A stretch of DNA of 64,000 nucleotides, taken from contig CM060731.1 of NCBI GenBank assembly GCA_030704615.1, positions 39,988,001-40,052,000 of the forward strand. Reading direction: 5' to 3'. Of this stretch, positions 23,920 through 34,764 are shown one piece after another. This stretch comes from Takakia lepidozioides (taxonomy: Eukaryota > Streptophyta > Takakiopsida > Takakiales > Takakiaceae). The position numbers and the translations under genes are program-made. The notes beneath the pieces are model-generated. The model was given only the letters and a program-made list of their open reading frames with translations. It made no database searches and was not told the origin of the DNA. Each line of letters opens with the position of its first letter. Positions within the stretch are counted from its first letter, which is position 1.

Positions 23920-25811
23920 AATATAAACGGAGGATACTTGACAAGAACACAATAGAGAAAATGGCAAGCACAACTAAATATCCACCACAAAATCCGCAAA
24001 GCTATTACAATCCTCTCATCTGACCCACGAGACCCCCAATGGAGAAATACCTCATCTATTATAGACCTAAACACAATAGTAGCTTGCAGCACAGATTTCC
24101 CGATATCCCATAATGATGCAGACATACATACATGGCTCGTATCTCTCTCCCGAATTGGTCGAGATGCAAAGAAAAATGCTTACAATATCACCAAACAACA
24201 ATCCAAAGACAACCAGAAGAAATTTGTTCAATCATACTGTAAGATGCTACAAGACAAGCCTCGCCTCATACATAAATCAATCTTCAACCCTTCCCCCTCT
24301 CTTCCTTTGGATGTGATACGAGACAACGCAAAAACTCTACACACCTCTCCAGCCTCTATCAATAAAATCGTCTTCCAGCAAGCTAAGACCACATACCAAC
24401 CACAAGCACATGCATGTTTCCAGCCATCGCATCACATACAACACTGTGCATGCCAAACCAGACGTTATCTTTGGCATGATATAGACAGATTTAAACTCAA
24501 GCGAAGGGGACCCTTACAACTCAACCTAAGCGCTTACCTCACCCCAGAGGTCTATCATTCATGCCTCAAATCTCTCTCCAACTCCAAAGCGCCAAGCCCA
24601 GATAACATTCCTAATGAAATACTCAAGGCATTGGACCCACACTTCCATCGATTAATTCATCGCTTCTTTGTGATGTGCTATCAGCTCCATAGAATTCCCA
24701 AAAGCTGGAAAAACAGTCGTACAATACTAATTTACAAAAAAGTACTAGCACGTTGACCACCCTTCTCACATCCTTCGGAGAACAACATCATATTCTTAGT
24801 GACTCGCAAGAAGGATTTTCGAACTGCCAGAAGCACAAGCCGGCAAATCCAACTCATTATTTCGGCCTTAGAAGATGCACGTTTTACTCAACAAGACATA
24901 TTTTTGCTATACATTGACTTTAAAAATGCATTTGGCTCAATTGACCATGCGCGTCTACTAGCCGTCATAACTAATCTAGGATACCCGCAAGACGCAGTCA
25001 TGCTCATTGGCAATATTTATACTGAAGCCACCACCACATACTCCGGGCCTTCATTTGGCAATACATCACCTATATCAATTCACAGAGGTACCATACAAAG
25101 GGACACACTTAGCCCATATCTTTTTATTGTCTTTCTAGAAACCCTACTTTGCTGGCTCGCTCAAGGTAACATAGGATACCAATACATTACGTCTCCCAAT
25201 AACATCCCAGCAGCTGCCTATGCAGATGATCTTGTACTGCTATCCAACAAATCCAGTCATCTCAATCGACAAGTGAAAAAACTAGAAAGATTCAATAAAT
25301 GGGCAGCAATGGAACTAAGTTTACATAAATGTGCTATCACGGCGATCAGCCATCATACCAAACACAACACATAAGCCTTCTCAAGAATACTAAATAACAT
25401 GGTGCTATATAATACCCAACCCTTCCCATATTTGGACCAAGACGACCCATACACATATTTGGGTATACAATTGACACCATCTCTTAAGTGGAGTGCTCAA
25501 AAAGACATAACCCAGAAAAACTCCTCTCACAAGCATCTGCCTTATTGAACTCGCCAGCCACAATGCGCCAGAAATTATTTATTCTCGACACAGTACTCAG
25601 AACTTCTATAGAATATCCTTTTCATGCAGCACCATTCTCTATCCCGAACATAAACGCACTAGATAGAATCATTATACGCTTATCGAAACAAATATGTGGA
25701 CTCCCAAATAGCACCCCCAATGCACTAGTGCAGTTACCCAGGAGCCTCTATGGTATTGGTACTACAACTTTAGCTGAGGCCTACGCTAGAACGTTGGGAA
25801 CGCAGCTGTAG
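23920..25811 (+). pseudogene. LINE ORF2: reverse transcriptase domain, frame-shifted
   Basis: Pieces in different frames: SNSKAPSPDNIPNEILKAL and PKSWKNSRTILIYKK (up to a TGA at about 24756), then RTARSTSRQIQLI, LYIDFKNAFGSIDHARL, HRGTIQRDTLSPYLFIVF and AAYADDLVLLS, the catalytic YADD box near 25220. A final piece (25488-25811) matches the thumb region. In the usual RGxxQGD box the Gly is Arg here. At least three frame breaks make it non-functional. Confidence 0.88.
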
Positions 25812-26961
25812 GAAGCTCTAAACGATATTGGTAAACTGGGGAATATTTATCAAGGACTCCTTAAGCATATCGCCTCGAAATTTGGTGGCTTAGCAAATTT
25901 ACCGGCTATCAACCCCATTGCATGCACCCACTCCCCTATCACCAGGACCCTCTTCATACTCAAACATATGCACATTACTCTAGACACTACTATGCCCACA
26001 ATCCAACTTCATTACACATCCCTAGAAAATGCTTGGGACACAAGCCCACAAATTCATCTCTTCAACCCAGACAACATACCTCGTAAACAAACCACTCTAA
26101 AATTCTTTATGCAATTTAACATCACCACAGTCAGACAACTTACAGATGCTAATGGCACCAGACTTATCGACCCACATGTTTTTCGACTAAAATACCCAAA
26201 CCATCATCGCGCTCCCACCATGTTCATTTGCAACACCTCCAAACACTACTATGTTTTCCCACTCATGCTTGTCTAACCCACACATGTCCAAGACAATGTA
26301 ATTCTTTGCCCCATCACCCATGGGAGCTACTCCCTCGCTATTCATCGAGCTCGACGCAAAACCAAATCCAATCACTATTCCATGGCTTCGCCTAAACCCA
26401 ACAAGCGTCCACCCCACACAACCAGCTCAAACACCCCAACCACAGCCACCACAACCAAATACTATATCGTCCCCACTTGCTATTCAACCCACAGGACACC
26501 CCGTAACACCCGCCCACACATTAGAGGAAATACAAGGCATAACTCAAAAAATGTCCTTGGATCAATCTGGAGCCACATGTGTCAAGACTCTATACAATTG
26601 TCAATGGAAGGGATCAACCCCCAAACGTAACTGTACTTGGGAAAACAATGACCAACTTTTTAGCACCCATAGTAACCCACATCTACACCATAATATTCAA
26701 ATGGTTACCGACCCGATCACCAAACCCAACCGAAAACCAACACCAACACCCACATACTTCCGCATATTCAACCCAACATTCGGATTAACCACAAGCCACC
26801 AATAGACGGTTCATCAGCGCCGCCACGAGTATCCCAAATCTTACCACATCTCTATAGCTAAATGTAACCCAGATAACGACATCCTGAAGTCCCCGGCCCA
26901 CATTCACACTCACAATAACTTGGCAACACATATATGGACCACTAGGGTACTACATTGGTAA

Positions 26962-26990
26962 CATAACACTCCAAAGATTGGAGTGTTATG
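26962..26990. repeat. 13-bp perfect inverted repeat with 3-nt loop
   Basis: CATAACACTCCAA, then AGA, then TTGGAGTGTTATG. The last ATG is the first codon of the PCIF1-like frame, so an RNA hairpin would cover that start. Confidence 0.8.
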
Positions 26991-27638
26991 AAAAGATTTC
27001 ATTCCAACCCACTCCACCTCACAGACCTGCATACGCCATCAGCATTTGCAGTACAAGTCTCTAGACTCATCCAACGCTACGCCCAAGACCTACCACCCAA
27101 AACCCCCACAACAACAAACAAACTTTCACTTGCACACTCCCACTCGACCCTCCCCGCATTCCTTCTAGACTTCCTCACCACAGAGCTGCAACTCACTCAC
27201 TCATACTACTCTAACCCTCTCACATGCCCATTGGGTTTATCTACTTACTCGAGCTTACACAACATTGATCAGCACTTTGGATCCGTGGGGGCTGCAAGGT
27301 CCCACCGATGGCAAGGGCGAGGGTTTGCACACCCCCCTAATGCCGCTTCTGTCAGTGAAGCGCTTCATTGGGCGCGCATTGCTGCACATATGTCACCAGA
27401 ATCATTCACCATCTTATTTATTCCTAATACTAACCATACCAACTCCAAACACCCAATACTAAGCGACCCCCCTGAACTATTCACGTTAGCTACATTTGAG
27501 CCTCGCTCAATCATTTATCAACCCCCACCGCCGTGGCGCAATTACATGAAATATCCAGAACCGTTTTGGTATGTGTACACCACTCACAAGACCCGCAAAT
27601 ACCTATCACTTTCTACCATTAACTGGACCGGATTCTAA
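26988..27638 (+). pseudogene. PCIF1-like adenine methyltransferase-type segment within the LINE
   Basis: A 216-residue frame between the RT and RNase H parts. Residues 60-140 read DFLTTELQLTHSYYSNPLT, YSSLHNIDQHFGSVGA, HRWQGRGFAHPPNAA and ESFTILFIPNT. This follows the pattern of the PCIF1 catalytic module: a SPLN-like box, a short Y-S...D..FGS block, an NPPF catalytic box, then a hydrophobic strand ending in IP. PCIF1 enzymes methylate cap-adjacent adenosine in mRNA. Here NPPF is replaced by HPPN (residues 115-118), so activity is unlikely in this copy. The assignment is by motif memory and spacing; a divergent Dam-like MTase is the alternative. Confidence 0.5.
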
Positions 27639-27730
27639 AATATTTATTTGGTCACACAGCCACGGTTCACCCGCCTATCCAAATTCCCAACAAATATCCC
27701 CGAATCAATCCGGACAAACCATGGAGACAT

Positions 27731-28240
27731 GTGACCCCTAGGCCTCTTTGGGCAGCGAGACCAAAAAACTTTGCTATACCACTCCAAGATTTCACGGAAC
27801 CCACAACCTTAAAATTCCAACCACATAAATGCATATATACTGATGGCTCCTTAAAAGATGCCCAAGCGGGTTATGGTATATATTTGGTTGGCACCAATAC
27901 CAAAATATATAGCCGTCTCCCTGGTCGCCAGAATATCCTACGAGCAAAGCTTATGGCTATACATGATGCTCTCAAGTCTCTCCCCTACCAACCTACTTCA
28001 ACATACTATTTATTTACAGACAGCTTGGTCTCCCTATACCTTCTCACCAACCAAATTTGCATGCCATCATCACAGATTCACCATCCTGATATTACACTTA
28101 TAAAAGGAATCGTCGATGTTGTATCATCTTTACCGCTGCAAATCCATATACACAAAGTTCTCACACAGACATAATAGGTAATGACATAGCAGACCATCTT
28201 GCCCAACTTGGTGCTATTCAGCCAATCATCAACCCCTCGA
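27731..28240 (+). pseudogene. LINE ORF2: RNase H domain
   Basis: The frame gives CIYTDGSLKDAQAGYGIY (first catalytic Asp), RAKLMAIHDAL and YLFTDSLVSLYLL (third catalytic Asp). The second position, normally Glu in RAEL, is Lys here. After a frame shift near 28160, SSHTDIIGNDIADHLAQLG supplies the terminal His/Asp block. RNase H degrades RNA in RNA-DNA hybrids. The Glu-to-Lys change and the shift suggest an inactive domain. Confidence 0.85.
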
Positions 28241-28281
28241 CCAGCCCTATCCACCAGTCGCACACATATCCGTTTTGGCTC

Positions 28282-29238
28282 ATGTCAACAAGGGCTAGAT
28301 TCCCGACCATAGCACCTATACGGAATCTGCACACACACATTCAAGGCGAGACCAAACTACTCATACAAGAATCCCACACCTACAGAAATTCGTACATATC
28401 TAAGTGGGTCTTGTCCCCACACCTGCTACATAGTATGTCCAATCATTTTTGGACATCCCCCAGGGTTACCGATGCACAAATCAAACAAACTTTGAAATTT
28501 CGGTATGGTCAATACATGGGCAATCAACGACGGAACTTGTTTTGGCCATTATTATACCCCAATAAACACTGCGTGTTATGTTCATCCCAAAATCCCCAAA
28601 TAGATACATGGCCACACTTACTTCTCCACTACAACCACCCCATAATACATGGGTTGCGGGTAACCAGACATAACCAAGGGGTTAGACAACTCCACAAAAT
28701 TCTCACTTTACATCCAAAATCCAGATGGTTTAACCTCATCAATGCAGGCACATTCCAAGGTCGCCCACCGGACCACACCATACCCCCATGGCTGTTACCG
28801 TGTATATGCTCCCAAGGACACCCGTGCCTTTGTCTAGCAAGACTATGCCCAGATATTTTGCTAGTCTAGGGACTTCCTATACAGGCATTGCCACCGACAG
28901 AACCGCTTCCATCTCTCAAAATACATTTTTTGGAATTTGCATTCTGCCATGATCGAAATCTAGATCAATCAATTATGTACAAACATGAAAAATATGACCC
29001 AATCATACATGCCCTCCGTCACAGAGGCTGGAACACGGCACCTCTGACCGTCATCACTGCGGGTGTCAGGGGCGGTGCTCATACCCATAATATCCAAGGT
29101 TTGAAAGAGAATCTTAACCTACCACCCAAATACACTACACCTCTACTACGAGCCTTGCATTTCACGGCTATTTCATCACTCACATCCCTAATCCTCAATA
29201 AACGTAAGATTGAAAGTGGCCAGCTAGCCACTGTGTGA
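28282..29238 (+). pseudogene. LINE ORF2 C-terminal region with a CxxC...H zinc segment
   Basis: Frames encode KQTLKFRYGQYMGNQRRN, then CVLCSSQNPQIDTWPHLLLH, a Cys-Cys...His pattern like the zf-RVT finger that follows RNase H in LINEs. A further 116-codon frame runs to a TGA at 29238 (HDRNLDQSIMYKHEKYDPII, HFTAISSLTSLILNKRKIES). Part of it (LARLCPDILLV and ...FAFCHDRN) recurs in the truncated LINE at 33.4-34.1 kb. Confidence 0.75.
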
Positions 29239-29255
29239 CAAGTTACGGTTCGGAT

Positions 29256-29303
29256 AGAGCCCACCCCTGAAAGGGGGCAGTACCCGCAAGGGGAAGAGGC
29301 TCT
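29256..29303 (+). other. Structured LINE 3' end: two GNRA-type hairpins in a closing stem
   Basis: AGAGCC (29256) can pair with GGCTCT (29298). Inside are CCCCT-GAAA-GGGGG (29264-29277) and CCC-GCAA-GGG (29283-29292). The second LINE copy keeps the same fold with compensating base changes, which supports real RNA structure. LINE RTs often recognise such 3' structures. Confidence 0.7.
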
Positions 29304-29327
29304 TATTTATGCTAGCTTTGGTTGGCG

Positions 29328-29350
29328 TCATATATATATATATATATATT
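29328..29350. repeat. (AT)n tail of the LINE
   Basis: A pure AT dinucleotide run closes the LINE; hAT transposase coding sequence (minus strand) starts immediately beyond it. Confidence 0.85.
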
Positions 29351-31251
29351 GCTAAAAACATATATAAATCAGCTGTTTTAGAAGAAGCCAAACTACTGCG
29401 CTTTTTAGAATGAATGTACTCAAATGTACTCCAATTTCTTTCACATGAAGATGCTAAAGTAATTTGAGCAAGAACTCTAATAGCAATCTTCTAAAGCTAT
29501 GGAGTTTCAGCCCCATAAGACTCCCACCAAATATGACCTACAACTTCTTTGGCGACCAATGATGCAACGGGATCAGAAAACAATCCTTCCATGTTAGGAA
29601 ATGTAGATAGTTGCTTCTCCACTAGAACCTGACTTTGAGCATCAGGATAGAATTTGTCCCGGATTATACGAAACCCTTTCATAACCTCCTTGTCTCCCGC
29701 TTGACCCTTTCCTCTCCACTCGGGGTTGAAAACAAATCCGGCACAATGCAGTGGACTGTGGATAAATAACCATCTGTCCTGCAAAATGTCCACAATTTGT
29801 TCTTTCTTCTCTGTTGAAAGCCCTGATAAGCTATGCATTTTTTCAATGAGCTGATCCATTTTCTCATAAAATTTTCCCATTGTTGGCATGCTAGAATCAA
29901 CCATGCGCAACAAGGTGAAGATGAGCTCTGAAATCTCAACAATGAGCTCCAAGTTCTTCCAAAATCTAGGAGCCAGTAGGTTATCAGCAATTGTTTCCCC
30001 CTCCGAGCTGCGTGATTGGTCCCAATTGTGCCATTCCTTGCTAGCAATCATTTGTTGAAGTGGTGTTTTCACCTTCAACAATTGTTCAAGCATGATGAAA
30101 GATGTCCCAAATCGTGTCTCTCCCGGTTTGAGGAGCTTCAGTCTTTTGTCTCTCAAAGAATAATCCCGAAAAAGAGCTTGACTGTGATGATGATTTGTGA
30201 TAAACTTCACCACAGACTTTCTTTCTTTGACAAATGAGGAAACCCACTCTAAGTTGTCAATGTCCTCGAGACACAAATCAAGGCAATGTGCAGTACATCC
30301 TGAAAATGTAACGTGAGGGTACTTCTCTTCTATGAGTCTCCCGGCTCTCTTGCAGACAGCTGCATTGTCTATGACAACCTAAAAAACATTTTGAGACCCT
30401 ATCTCATCTATGACATCTATTTGTTGTGAGATGTACTCACTTGTTTTTTCTTGTCCACTCGTATCAATAGTCTTCTTGAAAAACTCTCATTTGGGTGATA
30501 CACACAGTACTTAAGTAGAGGTCTATTGGTGGTATTAGACCACCCATCACAAGTCAATGTGCATCCGGTTTGTTCCAAGACTCTATGATAGGCTGTAAGT
30601 CTTTGTTCAACTCTTTTTTGATATCCTGCAACAAAGTGGTGCGCAATTGCTTTGAACCAGGTGCTTTATAACCTACCTCATAGTTCGAAATGGCTGATAT
30701 CATACTCTGAAAATATGGGGTCTTTGCATAGTTGAAAGGAACCCCACATGAGTAAAAGAAACGTGCAACAGCTTGGTCTACATCTTGTTTTCGCATCTTT
30801 GCAGATTGCCAAGATGCAGCCAATGTAGGTTGTGAAGCACTCAATGATTTCTTATTTGACAGGGAGGCTCTCTCCTCTGCTTTTCTCTTGGTAGTTGCTC
30901 TCTCTAGGTTCATTTTGTCCACAACTACCCTCACAGGTGCTAAAATCTCCTCACTGACACTTGTGCACACTTCAATGTTCTTTCCTCCAAAATAATGCTT
31001 TCTAACACGACCAACAGACCCTGCCTTGAATTCTTTTCCACAATGTTTGCACTTGACTTCCCAGCATTTTCCATGTTGGACTGGAGCATTGATACAATCA
31101 ACCAATGACATTTTGGTGCTCTCTTCCTAAAAGAGGATGCAACATTGTTGTCCGAACTGTGCAAGTGTTTAGAAAAGACATGCTTTCCTGACAAGTGGGA
31201 CTGAGCTGAATGTTGCTTGCTGCCACCCAATAATGATTCCACGTCACTCAA
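29351..31251 (-). pseudogene. hAT transposase pseudogene (BED finger, DUF659, dimerisation domain)
   Basis: Minus strand. The BED zinc finger reads WEVKCKHCGKEF followed by VRKHYFGG (C-x2-C...H). A DUF659 part follows (ARFFYSCGVPFNYAKTPYF, LTCDGWSNTTNRPLLKY, FQVVIDNAA-like with a stop, CTAHCLDLCLEDI), then RFGTSFIMLEQLL and, near 29400-29470 after two stops, IAIRVLAQITLASSCERNWS, the hAT dimerisation signature. A frame shift lies near 30560, another near 30480, and a TAG near 30378. The C-terminus runs straight into the (AT)n tail of the LINE, so the LINE appears to have cut it. Confidence 0.88.
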
Positions 31252-31509
31252 CAGCTACCTCGCTTGTGTTTTTCCTCACCCATCAGCATGAATCTGCCTC
31301 CCGCAACGCGCGCTCTCTCGTCGTAGGCTGAGTAGTTGTCTAATTTCAAAAGAATCTGCTCTAGCAGGGCTCTAGGGTTTGTTACCCGATTTTTCATCCA
31401 TTCAAATTTTGGATGAAAAACTTATCATCCACCCCTAAACGTTTTCCTTACGTTTCTATTTTTTTATACCAGGAACGTCAGAAACGACGTTCTCCTAAGT
31501 CTCTTAGGA
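31252..31509. other. hAT 5' flank, no gene
   Basis: Contains tttaggggtggatgataag on the minus strand, a possible but unproven hAT terminus, and the palindromic stretch gaacgtc...gacgttc near 31470-31510. Confidence 0.3.
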
Positions 31510-32400
31510 CGTTCACGGTGACAGGGGAGAAATCACCCATGGAATGAGAAGATCGTCAAACAACTGGCAGTTGGAAATGGACTGGGACAATGCTTGCATA
31601 TAAGGGATGCAAGGTTTTAGATAGATCTGAGAAGATCTTTGATTACCACTCCACTTGTACGACATTCTCCTTTTCCTTGGCTTGTTTCTCTCAAATGAGA
31701 TGCACATCGCCTCCGAAAGTTAGCAAGTTCCGAATCTGGAGTCCAGATACGAGATAAGGCGTGCGCTCACTGAAGTGGATTCTCACTAGGTAACAAGTAG
31801 GAAGAAACAGCATACAAGGGAGATACAAGGGAACCAAAAGTTACCGACTGACAACTCACTGGGGACGTCTTATGTTGAATTTTGTATTTTTGGATTCACT
31901 AATATTTTGTTAGATCAAACTTCACTTCACAGATTGATACAAGAAGAATAAGAAATCATCGATGATTGGAGTCTCTCATGTTTGAGAAATTGGCAAGTAC
32001 GGTCTTGAAATGGGCTTGAATTATGGAGGAATTATGAAGGTATTGCTATCATGTAACTGAGGAGGAGTACTATTGCATTGTTGAGTGTTGTTTCATTATT
32101 TGCATTTCGTAGTTGGTCCCCGCTTGAGTGGTTTTGGTTCTGGGTGCAAATCCGGGCTATTACCACATCGGGTCAATGTTTGTATTTTTCATGGTCTGTT
32201 TCAGGGTAGTGGTCAATTCGCTTGGCAATGTTTGCTCCTTGGGGCCAGGTCGACAATTCTTATTCTTCCCTACGCCCACAATGTTGGTGGTTATCATTTT
32301 TGTTTCTTCATCGACTTCCGGTTTTCCAGGTTTTGGCTGAATTGTCGTCTTCTCTCTTGTATCGTTTGGGCTCACCCATAGGGTGTTCTCTGCCTTGCGG
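31510..32400 (-). repeat. Dispersed repeat B, copy 2 (inverted relative to copy 1)
   Basis: Reverse-complement match to 12420-13300, including the gatctgagaagatcttt block at about 31625 and ttggtccccgcttgagtgg near 32110. Many small differences show the duplication is old. Confidence 0.75.
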
Positions 32401-33060
32401 CTTGCAATGAAAGGAAGAAATAATTATATATATCATAGACCACAACAGGCTTCGTAGCAAATAAGTTACAAATAAAGATTACACATTGTTAGCTGCTGTC
32501 TACAACAAGATTCTCTAGATACTTGGCCGGTTGATGTAGCTAGCTTACTCTCCAAGAATCTCAGATTCATTCACGAACGCACTTCACCTACCTAAAGATA
32601 TTTGAGAGCCTGTTGAGAGACTTTTTCTCAGTTGTGAGGACACTGTCCAAGAGTTTTGTTGAACGCTGAGTGTACACTTGTTGCATAATTATAGCATTTT
32701 GATCCCGTTCGTATTACAAATTATATCCACGTAGTTGGCTGTGCAAATTAGTTTATACTCCTCGGCTAGCTCATCAAATGATCTCACGTTTTTTACAACT
32801 GATCCTAAACGCCTGACGATCAGATTCAGCAAGTCAGAGCAGATTAACTGTTACTAGTAAGTTAGATTACATGGTGGCCCGTCCTCCCTTCTTCTTTAGG
32901 AAGTAGCAACAACTGATCATACGAAAGACAGTCGCTTGATCATATGACTTGGAACACCTTTTAAGAAAATTAGACAAATGGATATGGTACAAACCAGACC
33001 TCTACCCTTATCATTCGCCCCTCGGTTCAGCGCTCCAATAATGGTACCTACTCATGGAGT
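32401..33060. other. No gene recognised
   Basis: AT-rich spacer between repeat B copy 2 and the inverted P450 copy; no match to the corresponding spacer on the left. Confidence 0.4.
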
Positions 33061-34154
33061 CCTGAGTCATCAAGAATCTCTGGACATCTTCCTTCATCTC
33101 TTCTTTCTCTGAGAATATAATTTTTCATGCTCTATTCTAGGTCAAATACATGTGATGTAAGAGCAGATTGGGTGGTGCAGGCTATGTTGTCGGCATTCGT
33201 GCTCTTGAGCTACTTCTATGCCCACCGTGACATTTAGTTAGACCCTAATATCGCAGGGCTCCTCAAATAAGTGTCTGGCCAAAGTTTAGGAGAGAAAAAA
33301 TTCTTGAGAGTTGGGAGATAATATGCTCAATCTATCAAATATGTGTAGTAATATCTAGAGTTGTAGGCTTTACGGAACTCTTCTTTGACAATAGTGTCGT
33401 GTGTGCAGAGTAAAGCTGAGGTGTGATCACTCCCTGCTGCTATCAGAGAGAGAGAGGAGACTCCGGCCGAGGCCGGCGTAACTAAGAGCCACTTCGCCTT
33501 GCGGCTACTGCCCCCTTTCGGGGGTGGGCCTTATGAGTAATGCGGGTGTCCAGGGGACACCAAGGACCTGGGGGTAGAGGTACCAAGGGGTACGCTGGTA
33601 CCTCGGAGGGGCACCCAGGGTATCCGTACATGAGGTATTGTGGAGGACTATGGGGCCGAGAGTGGGTTGGACTCGAGTTTTCACTTGTTTATATGATAGT
33701 TGTAAGAGAGCGGAGGGCAGTGAGGTGAATTGCTTTAAAGCATTTATGGGTAGGGGATATCGGGATATGTAAGTTATCGTGTAGTGCCGCTATGCTAGCA
33801 TTGTGTATTCCAGCACGAGTACCAGCCATAATAACTGAGAGGGGGCCGGTATTCCACCCCCTGCGACGTAGGGCAAGGATAAGCGCGGCATATTTTTTCC
33901 GTTTCTCTAAGATGGAGGGGTTGGGGTATCGATCATGACAATATGTGAATTCAACGAAGTTGATTTTGATATGTGTGGTTGGGGAGGTAGGTGGTTGGGT
34001 ATTGATGGGTAGGTCATGAACAAGTCATGGACTAAGAGGATGTCAAGACATAGTCTGGCAAGGTAGGTAAGATATGCTGCTACTATATCTTGCACCAAGG
34101 CCTTTACTGTTTGGTCGCTAAGGTGTTCCTTCCCATTCTCCCCTGGGAGGGTAT
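33061..34154 (-). pseudogene. Cytochrome P450 pseudogene, copy A' (inverted), split by a LINE
   Basis: Minus strand from 34154: SLPGENGKEHLSDQTVKALVQDIVAA, the same P450 stretch as in copy A, up to the 8-bp duplication at 34075-34082. It resumes at 33442 with sequence matching copy A (gatcacacctcagctttactc, the cacgacactattgtcaaag block, and flank to about 33085). A further 48 bp of the same exon lie beyond the gypsy element at 38403-38450. Confidence 0.85.
33443..34074 (-). mobile_element. 5'-truncated LINE copy inserted in P450 copy A'
   Basis: The minus strand reads LARLCLDILLV and later SHIVMIDTPTP-like sequence corresponding to the C-terminus of the LINE at 28840-28960, then the conserved structured 3' end (33485-33531) and a (TC)n-like tail. 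tgctgcta occurs on both sides (33435-33442 and 34075-34082), an 8-bp target duplication made from P450 sequence. About 630 bp remain of the element. Confidence 0.88.
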
Positions 34155-34680
34155 ACTTATGACACTCCTGTACGTTGATAACGGGATTGGGTGAAAAAAC
34201 AATGGGGTTGCCGTATAGGTGGGGACACTGGCTACGATGCCATGTGATGGCCAGTGGAAGGGAAACCGACAGGTTCAAGTATTGATTACCAGTCCAAGTG
34301 GTCACCTGTCCGAGAAAGAAGGGAGACGATGATCAACCCGAAGGAGAACTTAGGGATTTCGGAGGTCTGCAGAATGATGACTAGTACTGATATGTATAGA
34401 GATTATGAATACATAGCACGATGTGGAGGTAGGGTGGTCCGGAAGTGTATATGGAACTGTGGTGATCGAACTAGTTGGCAGAAAGATAAGAGATGATCTT
34501 TGGTTATTGTCAGGAACCAGAAACGGTGATACCATCTGTGTGCATAGAGAATTGTAAATGTGTTAATAGACTTCTACTGAACGAGTCATATTGGTGCGGA
34601 TCTGAACTGGACTTTGTCACGATCTGAAGGGAGACTGTTTTAATGTGAATGTGGTTTCATTAAGAGCCATGTTAGGTTAA
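34155..34680 (+). repeat. gypsy 5' LTR
   Basis: Matches 37823-38352 with scattered differences and two indels. The canonical TG at its start appears mutated (acttatgacactcc against tgttatgacactcc in the 3' copy). Ends near gtggtttcattaagagc. Confidence 0.85.
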
Positions 34681-34764
34681 GAGATAGGGGCAGGAACGAG
34701 TTCAGCTACAATACATGAGTCGCCTATCATTTGGGTCAGAGAGCATCGTGCAATCAAGCTCTTA

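Larger units (their letters stand above)
19151..29350 (+). mobile_element. LINE (non-LTR retrotransposon) with EEP endonuclease, RT and RNase H
   Basis: Sequence from about 19.15 kb to the (AT)n tail at 29.33-29.35 kb has one composition and a LINE order: ORF1-like region, 2A-like motif, AP endonuclease, reverse transcriptase, a PCIF1-like segment, RNase H, C-terminal CxxC zinc segment, structured 3' end and simple-repeat tail. The endonuclease-plus-RNase H layout fits I/CR1-type LINEs rather than RTE. The 5' end is not defined. Repeated frame shifts show it is inactive. A second, 5'-truncated family member lies at 33443-34074. Confidence 0.85.

Noticed and set aside
31420-31440. hAT terminal inverted repeat (taggggtggatga on the minus strand)
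   Set aside because: The partner end is not present because the other side is cut by the LINE; cannot be confirmed.
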